Positions 1 to 8,683 of a stretch of DNA of 32,624 bases are shown here, one piece after another. Under the pieces are notes generated by a model. That model saw only the letters and a list, made by a program, of their open reading frames with translations. It searched no databases and had not been told where the DNA came from. The translations under genes were made by a program, and so were the position numbers. The DNA is from Oerskovia turbata. Lineage in GTDB: Bacteria > Actinomycetota > Actinomycetes > Actinomycetales > Cellulomonadaceae. Where the stretch lies: positions 1 through 32,624 of the forward strand of contig NZ_JOFV01000023.1 in assembly GCF_000718325.1 (NCBI RefSeq), read 5' to 3'. Each line of letters begins with the position of its first letter. Positions within the stretch are counted from its first letter, which is position 1.

Positions 1-873
1 CAGCAGAGCGACGTGTGGGTCACGGCTCTGGATGCTGACGAGGCGCTCGACACGCTCGCGGGTCGTGGCGCCGACGTGCGCCTGGTCGCCTCCCGCTCCA
101 CCGCGGACGGCCGTCCCGAGCTCGGTGTGACGCTCGACGAGGACGGACCCGTCAACGTGGTCGTCGACGGTCGGACGGTCGTCGCGCCGGACGGGTCGAT
201 CGGCATCGACGCACTGCTCGACCAGCAGGGCGTCGTGCTCGGCGAGCACGACCGCGTCTCGGTCGCCCGTGACGAGGCTGCGGACCCCGCGGTCTCGGTC
301 GTCGTCCAGCGCGTCGCCGTGACCGACGTCCCCACCGTGACGCCCGTCCCGTTCGAGACGACGGTCCAGGAGGACGCGAACGTCTACGAGGACGAGGCGC
401 AGACCGTCGCCCAGGAGGGCGTCGAGGGCGCGCACACCCTCGTCGAGCGGGTCACCGTGGTCGACGGCGTCGAGGAGTCCCGCGAGGTCGTCTCGGACGG
501 CGTCACGGCCGAGCCGGTCGCCAGGATCGTCGTCCAGGGCACCAAGGAGCGTCCGAGCGGCCCGACAGCGGCCGGGTCGGCGCGCGAGACCGCTCGCCAG
601 CTCGTCGCGGCCCGCGGCTGGGGCGGGGACCAGTTCCAGTGCCTCGACAGGCTCTGGACCAAGGAGAGCAACTGGAACTCCTCGGCGACCAACCCGTCGT
701 CGGGCGCGTACGGGATCCCGCAGTCGCTGCCGGCCTCCAAGATGGCCTCGGCGGGCGCCGACTGGCGGACCAACCCGGCGACCCAGATCACGTGGGGCCT
801 GAACTACATCGCGGGCAGCTACGGCACCCCGTGCGCCGCGTGGGGCCACTCCCAGGCGAAGAACTGGTACTGA
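1..873 (+). CDS. Secreted G5-domain / transglycosylase-like cell-wall protein (3' part)
   Basis: The frame is open through base 1, so the start and any signal peptide lie upstream. The visible part holds a beta-rich DUF348-like stretch, then a G5 domain (about bases 300-545, ending in an IVVQGTKE-type strand), a short linker, and a C-terminal lysozyme-fold module of about 90 residues. That module has a WTKESNWN segment, whose Glu is the expected catalytic acid, followed by GAYGIPQSLP and WGLNYIAGSYGTPCAAW. This DUF348-G5-lytic arrangement is that of RpfB-like proteins, and the position just before rsmA and ispE is that of rpfB in actinobacteria. However, the catalytic module looks like the SLT/aggregation-promoting-factor type rather than a classical Rpf domain. 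Expected role: peptidoglycan cleavage outside the cell during growth or resuscitation. The family call is secure; naming it rpfB is not. Confidence 0.85.
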   Translation, partial: QQSDVWVTALDADEALDTLAGRGADVRLVASRSTADGRPELGVTLDEDGPVNVVVDGRTVVAPDGSIGIDALLDQQGVVLGEHDRVSVARDEAADPAVSVVVQRVAVTDVPTVTPVPFETTVQEDANVYEDEAQTVAQEGVEGAHTLVERVTVVDGVEESREVVSDGVTAEPVARIVVQGTKERPSGPTAAGSARETARQLVAARGWGGDQFQCLDRLWTKESNWNSSATNPSSGAYGIPQSLPASKMASAGADWRTNPATQITWGLNYIAGSYGTPCAAWGHSQAKNWY

Positions 874-890
874 TCCCGCGCGGACGCCGC

Positions 891-912
891 GACCCCTCCC
901 GGCGGAGGGGTC
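891..912 (+). terminator. Hairpin after the G5-domain gene
   Basis: A perfect 9-bp stem (891-899 with 904-912) closes a 4-base CGGC loop, 17 bases after the stop codon. No T-tract follows, as is usual in very GC-rich genomes. It separates the wall-protein gene from the rsmA promoter. Confidence 0.55.
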
Positions 913-929
913 CGTACCGGGCCAACCGG

Positions 930-935
930 TAGGCT
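930..935 (+). promoter_or_regulatory. -10 box of a probable leaderless rsmA promoter
   Basis: TAGGCT fits the TANNNT form and lies 7 bases before the ATG at 943, so transcription would begin at or next to the start codon. No purine-rich ribosome binding site precedes the ATG. No convincing -35 box is visible. Confidence 0.5.
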
Positions 936-942
936 TCCCTGC

Positions 943-1863
943 ATGAACGACACCCCCAACGCCCTGCTCGGTCCGGCACAGATCCGCGACCTGGCAGGGC
1001 GTCTGGGTGTGCGGCCCACCAAGACGCTCGGCCAGAACTTCGTGCACGACGGCGGGACCGTCCGCAAGATCGTCCGGACCGCCGGGATCGGGGCGGGGGA
1101 CCGCGTGGTCGAGGTCGGACCGGGGCTCGGTTCGCTGACCCTGGGACTGCTCGAGGTCGGTGCGAGCGTGGTCGCTGTCGAGATCGACCCGCCGCTGGCG
1201 CAACAGCTCGCGGCGACCGTCGCCGTGCACCAGCCCGACGCGGCCGACCGCCTCACGGTCGTGGCCGCCGACGCGCTCGAGGTCACCGAGCTCCCGGGCG
1301 AGGCGCCCACGGCGCTCGTCGCCAACCTCCCGTACAACGTCGCGGTGCCCGTCCTCCTGACGTTCCTCGAGCGTTTCGACTCGTTGCAGCGGGTCCTGGT
1401 CATGGTGCAGGCCGAGGTCGCGGACCGGCTCGCGGCGCCGCCCGGCAGCCGGACCTACGGGGTGCCGTCGGTCAAGGCGGCCTGGTACGCCTCGGCCTCC
1501 CGGGCGGGCACGGTGGGGCGCAGCGTGTTCTGGCCCGTGCCGAACGTGGACTCGGCGCTCGTCGCGCTCGACCGGCGCGAGCCTCCCCGCACGACGGCGA
1601 CCCGCGAGGAGGTCTTCGCCGTCGTCGACGCGGCCTTCGCCCAGCGCCGCAAGATGCTCCGCTCGGCGCTGGCGGGCATCGCGGGGTCGTCGGCCGCGGC
1701 GGTCGACGCGCTCGAGCGCGCGGGCGTCGACCCGACGGCGCGTGGTGAGCGGCTGACGGTCGAGGAGTTCGCGCGCATCGCGGAGCAGCTCCCGCTGGTG
1801 CGGGCCGAGGCGTCGGCTTCCGCAGGCGAGCACCCGGACCGACCTGGCACAGTGGACGCGTGA
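943..1863 (+). CDS. rsmA: 16S rRNA (adenine1518/1519-N6)-dimethyltransferase RsmA/KsgA
   Basis: Transfers methyl groups from S-adenosylmethionine to two adjacent adenines in helix 45 of 16S rRNA during small-subunit maturation in the cytoplasm. Visible family marks are [10 protein letters not shown] near residues 27-36, the SAM-binding EVGPGLG at 57-63, the acidic VVAVEID strand at 76-82, and the catalytic NLPY motif at 128-131. The length of 306 residues is slightly above the usual 270-290, with an Ala/Glu-rich C-terminal tail. The start is set by KsgA homology and by a -10 box 7 bases upstream (leaderless). The stop overlaps the GTG of ispE by four bases (GTGA), implying translational coupling, and the rpf-like / rsmA / ispE order is conserved in actinobacteria. 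Confidence 0.96.
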   Translation: MNDTPNALLGPAQIRDLAGRLGVRPTKTLGQNFVHDGGTVRKIVRTAGIGAGDRVVEVGPGLGSLTLGLLEVGASVVAVEIDPPLAQQLAATVAVHQPDAADRLTVVAADALEVTELPGEAPTALVANLPYNVAVPVLLTFLERFDSLQRVLVMVQAEVADRLAAPPGSRTYGVPSVKAAWYASASRAGTVGRSVFWPVPNVDSALVALDRREPPRTTATREEVFAVVDAAFAQRRKMLRSALAGIAGSSAAAVDALERAGVDPTARGERLTVEEFARIAEQLPLVRAEASASAGEHPDRPGTVDA

Positions 1864-2798
1864 GCTCCCACCTGTCCGCTGCGCCTCCCGTCGCCGTGCG
1901 GGTGCGGGCGCCCGGGAAGGTCAACCTGTCGCTGCGGGTCGGGGCGTGCCAGGACGACGGCTACCACCCGCTGGTCACGATCTTCCAGGCGGTCTCGCTG
2001 GTCGAGGAGGTCGAGGCGACGCTCGCGACGCCCGGCGAGGGCATCTCGCTGGCGGTCTCGGGGGCGCAGGCCGAGCGTGTCCCGGTCGACGGGTCCAACC
2101 TCGCGTGGCGTGCCGCGGAGTCGCTCGCCCGCTACACCGGGGTGGATCCCGACGTCCGGCTGCACGTCCGCAAGGGCGTGCCCGTCGCGGGTGGCATGGC
2201 CGGTGGGTCCGCCGACGCTGCGGCTGCGCTCGTCGCGTGCGACCTGCTCTGGGAGACCGGGCTCTCGCGGGGCGAGATGGCGGACCTTGCGGCGGGCCTC
2301 GGCTCGGACGTGCCGTTCGGCCTGGTCGGGCACACCGCGGTGGGCACCGGACGGGGTCATCTGCTGACCCCGGCGATGTCCCGTGGCGAGTTCCACTGGG
2401 CCTTCGCGGTGCGTGACGAGGGGTTGTCGACGGCCAAGGTGTTCCAGACGTTCGACGAGGTCGTGGGCGGGACCCCGGACGTCGAGCTGTCGGACGACAC
2501 CGAGCTCATGCAGGCGCTGCGTGCAGGCGATCCCGTGGGGCTCGGCCGGGCGCTGCACAACGACCTGCAGGCCGCGACGCTCGCCCTGGCGCCCGAGCTC
2601 GGGCGGACCCTGGAGGTCGCGCACGAGGTCGGGGCTCTCGGCGTGATCGTCTCGGGCTCGGGCCCGACGATCGCGGCCCTGGCCCGCAGCAGGCAGCACG
2701 CGCTCGCGATCGCGGCCTCCTGGACGGCGGCGGGCGTCGCGGACTCGGTGCACTGCGCCACGGGCCCGGTGTCGGGCGCCCGCGTCCTGCCCTCCTGA
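1860..2798 (+). CDS. ispE: 4-diphosphocytidyl-2-C-methyl-D-erythritol kinase
   Basis: GHMP-superfamily kinase that phosphorylates CDP-methylerythritol in the MEP pathway, supplying isoprenoid precursors for menaquinone and for the polyprenyl carriers of wall polymers. Seen in the sequence: APGKVNLSL near residue 18 with the catalytic Lys20; the ATP-binding [13 protein letters not shown] at 108-120; [10 protein letters not shown] with the catalytic Asp150; and the third GHMP motif SGSGPT at 265-270. The length of 312 residues is typical for actinobacteria. The GTG start overlaps the rsmA stop in GTGA, so the two are read from one message. A hairpin at 2824-2851 follows. Confidence 0.96.
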   Translation: MSSHLSAAPPVAVRVRAPGKVNLSLRVGACQDDGYHPLVTIFQAVSLVEEVEATLATPGEGISLAVSGAQAERVPVDGSNLAWRAAESLARYTGVDPDVRLHVRKGVPVAGGMAGGSADAAAALVACDLLWETGLSRGEMADLAAGLGSDVPFGLVGHTAVGTGRGHLLTPAMSRGEFHWAFAVRDEGLSTAKVFQTFDEVVGGTPDVELSDDTELMQALRAGDPVGLGRALHNDLQAATLALAPELGRTLEVAHEVGALGVIVSGSGPTIAALARSRQHALAIAASWTAAGVADSVHCATGPVSGARVLPS

Positions 2799-2823
2799 CG
2801 CGCGCCCTCCTCGACCGGTCCGC

Positions 2824-2851
2824 CGCGTCGTGGCGCCCGTGCGCCGACGCG
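2824..2851 (+). terminator. Hairpin after ispE
   Basis: CGCGTC (2824-2829) pairs with GACGCG (2846-2851), and GGCGC (2832-2836) with GCGCC (2841-2845), around a CCGT tetraloop with a 2-base bulge. No U-tract. It ends exactly where the next candidate -10 box begins. Confidence 0.45.
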
Positions 2852-2857
2852 TATCCT
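2852..2857 (+). promoter_or_regulatory. Candidate -10 box for the ABC-F gene
   Basis: TATCCT fits TANNNT and lies 34 bases before the ATG at 2892, leaving room for a leader that carries an AAGGA ribosome binding site at 2883-2887. No clear -35 element is seen. Confidence 0.35.
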
Positions 2858-2891
2858 CGCTAGGGCACCTCGACCCCTCGCGAAGGAACTC

Positions 2892-4787
<1,896 letters not shown>

Positions 4788-4797
4788 CCTCGCGCAT

Positions 4798-4860
4798 CGT
4801 TGAGTGCGGAGTTCTTGTGCGACACGCCGGGCGTGTCGCACAAGAACTCCGCACTCAACG
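4798..4860. repeat. 63-base perfect palindrome between convergent genes
   Basis: Two 31-base arms (4798-4828 and 4830-4860) are exact reverse complements around a single G at 4829. The element fills almost all of the 80-base gap between the ends of the ABC-F gene (stop at 4787) and the MarR gene (stop at 4868), leaving 10 and 7 bases. As RNA either strand would form a very long hairpin, so it can serve as a bidirectional terminator, although no T-tract flanks it. It is much longer than the other terminator stems here and is less GC-rich (about 59% by count) than its surroundings. I saw no second copy in the window. Confidence 0.9.
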
Positions 4861-4867
4861 GGAGAGG

Positions 4868-5368
4868 TCAGGCCTCGAACTGCCCCACGACGGTGCGCAG
4901 CAGGTTCGCGAGCTGCAGCCGCTCGGCGGGCGCGAGGGCCGCGAGGACCTCGCGCTCGACGGCGAGGAGGTCGCTCATGGCGGCGTCGACGCGTTCCAGG
5001 CCCTCGGGCGTGAGCTCGACGAGCACGCCGCGGCGGTCGTCGGGCGAGCGGTGGCGCTGCACCAGGCCGCGGGCCTCGAGGCGGTCGATCCGGTTGGTCA
5101 TGGTGCCGCTCGTGACGAGCGTCTGCGTGATGAGCGCCCCGGGGGACAGGCGGTACGGCTCGCCCGCCCGGCGCAGCGCGGACAGCACGTCGAACTCCCA
5201 GGTCTCCAGGTGCCCGCGCGCGAACGCGCTGCGGCGCGCGAGGTCCAGATGGCGGGCCAGCCTGCTGACGCGGGAGAACACGGTGAGCGGCTCGACGTCC
5301 AGGTCCGGACGCTCGCGCTGCCAGGCGTCGACGATGCGGTCGACCTCGTCCGGGTGCGGGTGCTGCAT
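4868..5368 (-). CDS. MarR-family transcriptional regulator
   Basis: A protein of 166 residues with the MarR winged-helix pattern: a recognition-helix region with LSPGALITQTLVTSGTMTNRIDRLEARG-like order (Thr-Ser-Gly-Thr then LEARGLVQR) and a wing with SPDDRRGVLVELTPEG. MarR proteins are dimeric repressors that respond to small ligands. The ATG at 5368 is chosen because TAATCT (5376-5381 on this strand) lies 7 bases upstream, giving a leaderless start; an in-frame ATG at 5389 would add seven residues but lies inside the putative operator and has no usable ribosome binding site. The gene follows the ABC exporter pair on the same strand with a 71-base gap, so it may control itself and possibly the transporter. 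Confidence 0.9.
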   Translation of the reverse strand: MQHPHPDEVDRIVDAWQRERPDLDVEPLTVFSRVSRLARHLDLARRSAFARGHLETWEFDVLSALRRAGEPYRLSPGALITQTLVTSGTMTNRIDRLEARGLVQRHRSPDDRRGVLVELTPEGLERVDAAMSDLLAVEREVLAALAPAERLQLANLLRTVVGQFEA

Positions 5369-5375
5369 GGACGCG

Positions 5376-5411
5376 AGATTACTCGACATTCCTCGACATC
5401 AAGAGTCTTGA
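5376..5411 (-). promoter_or_regulatory. MarR promoter with overlapping operator
   Basis: On the minus strand TAATCT (5376-5381) is a -10 box and TCTTGA (5399-5404) lies 17 bases upstream in the -35 position. That -35 is half of a perfect dyad, TCAAGA-G-TCTTGA (5399-5411). The motif CTCGACAT also occurs twice (5382-5389 and 5392-5399 approximately). A dyad of this kind over the -35 is what MarR autorepression would need; the assignment is by position and symmetry only. Confidence 0.45.
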
Positions 5412-5417
5412 CGGGTC

Positions 5418-5436
5418 GGCCCGCTCCGGGCGGGCC
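5418..5436 (-). terminator. Hairpin after the ABC permease gene
   Basis: GGCCCGC (5418-5424) pairs with GCGGGCC (5430-5436) around a 5-base loop. It lies 4 bases past the permease stop and before the MarR promoter on the minus strand, so it could separate the two transcripts. No U-tract. Confidence 0.35.
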
Positions 5437-5439
5437 CGG

Positions 5440-6669
5440 TCAGCTCGCGCGCAGGGCATCCGCGAGCCTGACCCGGCCGCCCGTACGCAGCACGGCGTTC
5501 GAGTAGATCCGGCCGGCGAGCCACACCAGGACGGGCACGAGCGCGAGCGAGAGCCCGACCGCGAGCAGGATCTCCCACGTCTCGACCGTGCCCAGCGCGA
5601 TCCGGATCGGCATGAGCAGCGGCGAGCAGAACGGGATGTACGACAGCCACACGACGAGCGGGTTCTCGGGGTCCCACGGGCCGATCGAGATCCCGATGAC
5701 GTACGGGATCATCATGAGCATCAGGACCGGCGTGATGACCGAGCCCACGTCCTCCTGCCGCGAGACGAGAGCCGCGAGCGCGGCCAACGCCAGCGAGTAC
5801 ATGACGAAGCCGATCACGAACCACACGAGCACCCAGGCGGCGGTCGCCCCCAGGTTGACGCTGCTCGCGTCGACGAGCCCCAGGGCGAACGCCGTCCCGA
5901 CACCGCCCCCCACGACCACCACGAGCTGTACGAGGCCGATCGCGCCGATGCCCAGGACCTTGCCCGCCATGAGCTGCCAGGGGCGGATCGTCGCGAGCAG
6001 CAGCTCGACCACGCGGCTCGTCTTCTCCTCCACGACGCCCTGCGCCACGAGCTGCCCGCAGGTCATGAGCGCGATGAAGATGAGGATCCCGCCGACCATG
6101 CCCGTGACGATCTGCGCGGGGTCGCGCTCCTCGGCGGGTTCGAGCGTCTCGACCGTGGGTGCGGCGGACGCGATCTCCTGCGCGACGGCGGACGGGTCGC
6201 CGCCGAGGTCGGTGACGGCCCCGGACAGGGCCGCCTGCTGGGCGAGGCCTGTGAAGACGGGCGACAGGGCCGTGCCCAGCTCTTCCTGCACGACGACCGT
6301 GAACGACTCGGGGCTCCCGGTGACCAGGGCGTCGAGGTCCCCGTCGGCGACCTGGGTCCGTCCCTCGGACTCCGAGACCTCGGTGACGACGATCTCGGTC
6401 CCGACAGCGCTGCCCGCCGCCGTGAGCTGGGGGCCGAGGGCCTCGGCCTCCGACGTGACGCCGACCTTCTGGGCAGCGGGTCCCTGGTCGCCGACCACGC
6501 TCAGCAGGAACCCGCCCAGCACCACACCGACGAGCAGTGCGACCGTGGTCCAGACGAACGCCTTGGAGCGGATGCGGGTCGAGATCTCCCGCCCCGCCAC
6601 GAGGGACACCGCGCCCCACGTGCTCACGGGGGAGTGGCGGGTCGTCGTCGGCTGTCGCGCGGCGCTCAT
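5440..6669 (-). CDS. ABC-2 type transporter permease (NatB-like)
   Basis: Membrane subunit of an exporter, 409 residues. One transmembrane helix near 38-60 is followed by a large polar, probably extracytoplasmic domain (about 61-186), then about six more hydrophobic segments (roughly 187-209, 238-264, 277-302, 309-331, 338-358, 365-387). The segment VVEEKTSRVVELLLATIRP (212-230) between the second and third helices is typical of the NatB/ABC-2 family. The ATG overlaps the stop of the ATPase gene by four bases (ATGA), showing a coupled pair. NatAB of Bacillus exports sodium, but this fold also serves drugs and peptides, so the substrate is not known. Confidence 0.9.
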   Translation of the reverse strand: MSAARQPTTTRHSPVSTWGAVSLVAGREISTRIRSKAFVWTTVALLVGVVLGGFLLSVVGDQGPAAQKVGVTSEAEALGPQLTAAGSAVGTEIVVTEVSESEGRTQVADGDLDALVTGSPESFTVVVQEELGTALSPVFTGLAQQAALSGAVTDLGGDPSAVAQEIASAAPTVETLEPAEERDPAQIVTGMVGGILIFIALMTCGQLVAQGVVEEKTSRVVELLLATIRPWQLMAGKVLGIGAIGLVQLVVVVGGGVGTAFALGLVDASSVNLGATAAWVLVWFVIGFVMYSLALAALAALVSRQEDVGSVITPVLMLMMIPYVIGISIGPWDPENPLVVWLSYIPFCSPLLMPIRIALGTVETWEILLAVGLSLALVPVLVWLAGRIYSNAVLRTGGRVRLADALRAS

Positions 6670-7637
6670 GCCGAGGCCTCCTGTCGGGTCGAGGGGGGCG
6701 TGCGGGAGCCGGTCGTGCTGTCCGGCACGGGGGCGTCGTCGCTGCTCACGACGTGGCGGAAGAGCTCGGTCAGGGAGGGGCGCTGCGGCGTGAACTCCCG
6801 CACCGGGCCCGTGGCCAGGGCCGCGCGCAGGATCACCTGCTCGGCCCCGTCCTGCGGCGAGTCGACCTCGAGGAAGGTCCTGGCGCCGTCGTACCGCACG
6901 ACGTGGACGCCCGGGAGCTCGGCGGCCCACCCGGGCGGTGCCTGCGGGGCGTCGACGACCCACTGGGGCCGCTGCGTCGCACGCAGCTCCTCGATCCCGC
7001 CGACCTCGACCATCTCGCCCGCCTTGACGATCCCCACGCGGTCGCACAGCCGCTCGACCAGGTCGAGCTGGTGCGACGAGAAGACGACCGGGACGCCCGC
7101 GGCGGCGCGGTCGCGCAGCACGCCGCTCATCACGTCGACCGCGACCGGGTCCAGCCCGGAGAACGGCTCGTCGAGCACCAGGATGTCCGGGTCGTGCACG
7201 AGCGCGGCCGCGAGCTGCACGCGCTGCTGGTTGCCGAGCGAGAGCTTCTGGACCTCGTCGCCACGACGCGAGTCGATCCCGAGGACCTGCGTCCAGTGCT
7301 CGGTCGCGGCGCGCGCCGCGGTCGGGCTCAGCCCGTGCAGCCGGGCCAGGTACTCGAGCTGGTCGCCGACCTTCATCCTGGGGTAGAGGCCGCGCTCCTC
7401 GGGCATGTACCCGACCCGACGGCGCATGGCCAGGTCGAGCGGTCGGCCGTCCCACCGGACCTCGCCCGAGTCGGGCGCGAGCACCCCGAGCGCGATGCGC
7501 ATGGTGGTGGTCTTGCCGGCACCGTTCGAGCCGACGAAGCCGAAGATCTCGCCGGCGCCGACCGTGAAGGACATGTCGCGCAGCGCGCGCACCGTCCCGT
7601 ACGTCTTGTTCAGCCTGTCGATCTCGAGAGTCGCCAT
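6666..7637 (-). CDS. ABC transporter ATP-binding protein (NatA-like)
   Basis: ATPase partner of the permease that follows it, 323 residues. Walker A GSNGAGKTT is at 36-44, the signature LSLGNQQRV at 132-140, Walker B ILVLDEP at 152-158, and the switch His at 189 in SSHQ. LSLGN in place of LSGGQ is the usual variant in the ABC-2/DRA group. The C-terminal 100 residues form the extra domain common in NatA-type ATPases and end in a Ser/Thr/Pro-rich tail. The start is the ATG at 7637, which matches the family start; no strong ribosome binding site is seen. Upstream on the same strand, 91 bases away, ends a TetR gene that may control the operon. Confidence 0.93.
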   Translation of the reverse strand: MATLEIDRLNKTYGTVRALRDMSFTVGAGEIFGFVGSNGAGKTTTMRIALGVLAPDSGEVRWDGRPLDLAMRRRVGYMPEERGLYPRMKVGDQLEYLARLHGLSPTAARAATEHWTQVLGIDSRRGDEVQKLSLGNQQRVQLAAALVHDPDILVLDEPFSGLDPVAVDVMSGVLRDRAAAGVPVVFSSHQLDLVERLCDRVGIVKAGEMVEVGGIEELRATQRPQWVVDAPQAPPGWAAELPGVHVVRYDGARTFLEVDSPQDGAEQVILRAALATGPVREFTPQRPSLTELFRHVVSSDDAPVPDSTTGSRTPPSTRQEASA

Positions 7638-7728
7638 GGGTCAACGAAACCATGCCGCGGAGCGAGTGTCCCAGGCGGAACGTCACGAGTCCGGGCCCGT
7701 GCTCCTCACGTCGACGCCCGGCACGACG

Positions 7729-8376
7729 TCAGTCGGCGGCGCGCTCCTTGGTCGTGAGCGACGGCTTCTTCTCCATGCCGGACAGGCCGTTCCAGGCGAG
7801 GTTGACCAGGTGCGCCGCGACGTCGGCCTTCTTGGGGCTGCGGACGTCGAGCCAGTACTGACCCGTCAGCGCGACCATGCCGACGAGCATCTGCGCGTAG
7901 ATGGGCGAGACCCGGGGGTCCAGGCCGCGTCGCTTGAACTGGTCCGCGAGCAGGTGCTCGACCTGCGTCGCGACGTCGCCGATGAGGCTCGAGAACGTTC
8001 CCGTCGCCTGGGCCACGGGCGAGTCGCGCACGAGGATCCGGAACCCGTCCTCGGACGTCTCGATGTACGTCAGCAGCGCGAGCGCCGTGCGCTCGAGCAG
8101 CACCTTGGGGTGGCCACCCATCGAGAGGGCGCCCGTGAGGGCGCTGGTCAGGCCTTGGATCTCGCGGTCCACGATGACCGCGTAGATGCCTTCCTTGCCC
8201 CCGAAGTGCTCGTACACCACGGGCTTGGACACCTCGGCGCGCGCCGCGATCTCCTCGACGCTCGTCCCCTCGAACCCCTTCTCCGCGAACAGGACACGGC
8301 TCACCGCGAGGAGCTGTTCACGACGCTGGCTCGCGGTCATGCGGGATCTGGGAGGGCGTCTGGAGTCTGCGGGCAC
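7729..8376 (-). CDS. TetR-family transcriptional regulator
   Basis: A 215-residue protein with an N-terminal TetR helix-turn-helix: GFEGTSVEEIAARAEVSKPVVYEHFGGKEGIY spans about residues 34-65 (given here as the family landmark; the recognition helix is SKPVVYEHF). The C-terminal ligand-binding domain is helical and includes a TALALLTYIETSEDGFRIL-type helix seen in actinobacterial relatives. The GTG at 8376 is chosen because CATGAT (8383-8388, minus strand) is a fair -10 box 6 bases upstream, consistent with a leaderless start; the ATG at 8340 is the alternative and lacks a good ribosome binding site. It lies upstream of the NatAB-like genes on the same strand and is divergent from the tRNA/glmU unit. 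Its ligand and targets cannot be read from sequence. Confidence 0.9.
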   Translation of the reverse strand: MPADSRRPPRSRMTASQRREQLLAVSRVLFAEKGFEGTSVEEIAARAEVSKPVVYEHFGGKEGIYAVIVDREIQGLTSALTGALSMGGHPKVLLERTALALLTYIETSEDGFRILVRDSPVAQATGTFSSLIGDVATQVEHLLADQFKRRGLDPRVSPIYAQMLVGMVALTGQYWLDVRSPKKADVAAHLVNLAWNGLSGMEKKPSLTTKERAAD

Positions 8377-8594
8377 GGGACCATCATGCCGTGCCGGGTC
8401 GTCCGGGGGGCCGGGATGAGATGGTCCGCCGTGCGCCGCGGGCGCCGGGTGACTGCCTCCTCACACGTTTTCTCCACGTTCGGACCCCGTTCGGGCGCCG
8501 AGCACCGCGCGGGACCTGGCAGACTGTTCTCCGGACGAGCGATGGTGCGCGCGACCGAGGTTCACCCCCGGACGGCGTGCCGTGTCCAGTCCGT

Positions 8595-8666
8595 TCCGCC
8601 TTGGTGTAATCGGCAGCACAAGGGTTTTTGGTGCCTTTAGTCCAGGTTCGAGTCCTGGGGGCGGAG
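8595..8666 (+). tRNA. trnQ: tRNA-Gln (anticodon UUG)
   Basis: A full cloverleaf can be drawn. The acceptor TCCGCCT (8595-8601) pairs with GGGCGGA (8659-8665), with one T-G pair. The anticodon stem AGGGT/GCCTT (8621-8625, 8633-8637) closes a 7-base loop with TTG at 8628-8630. The T arm CCAGG/CCTGG (8642-8646, 8654-8658) carries the TTCGAGT loop. The discriminator is G8666; CCA is not encoded and must be added after processing. The gene decodes CAA. It lies only 17 bases before the first possible glmU start, a neighbourhood that I recall from other actinobacteria. Confidence 0.95.
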
Positions 8667-8683
8667 CACGTGCAACCAACCCG

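Noticed and set aside
4798..4860. The palindrome read as a small gene on either strand, since both strands encode the same short peptide
   Set aside because: Identity of the two peptides follows from the DNA symmetry; only weak TTG starts and no ribosome binding site.
5369..5389. ATG at 5389 as the MarR start
   Set aside because: It would place the start inside the operator and -35/-10 region with no spaced ribosome binding site; the ATG at 5368 fits a leaderless promoter.
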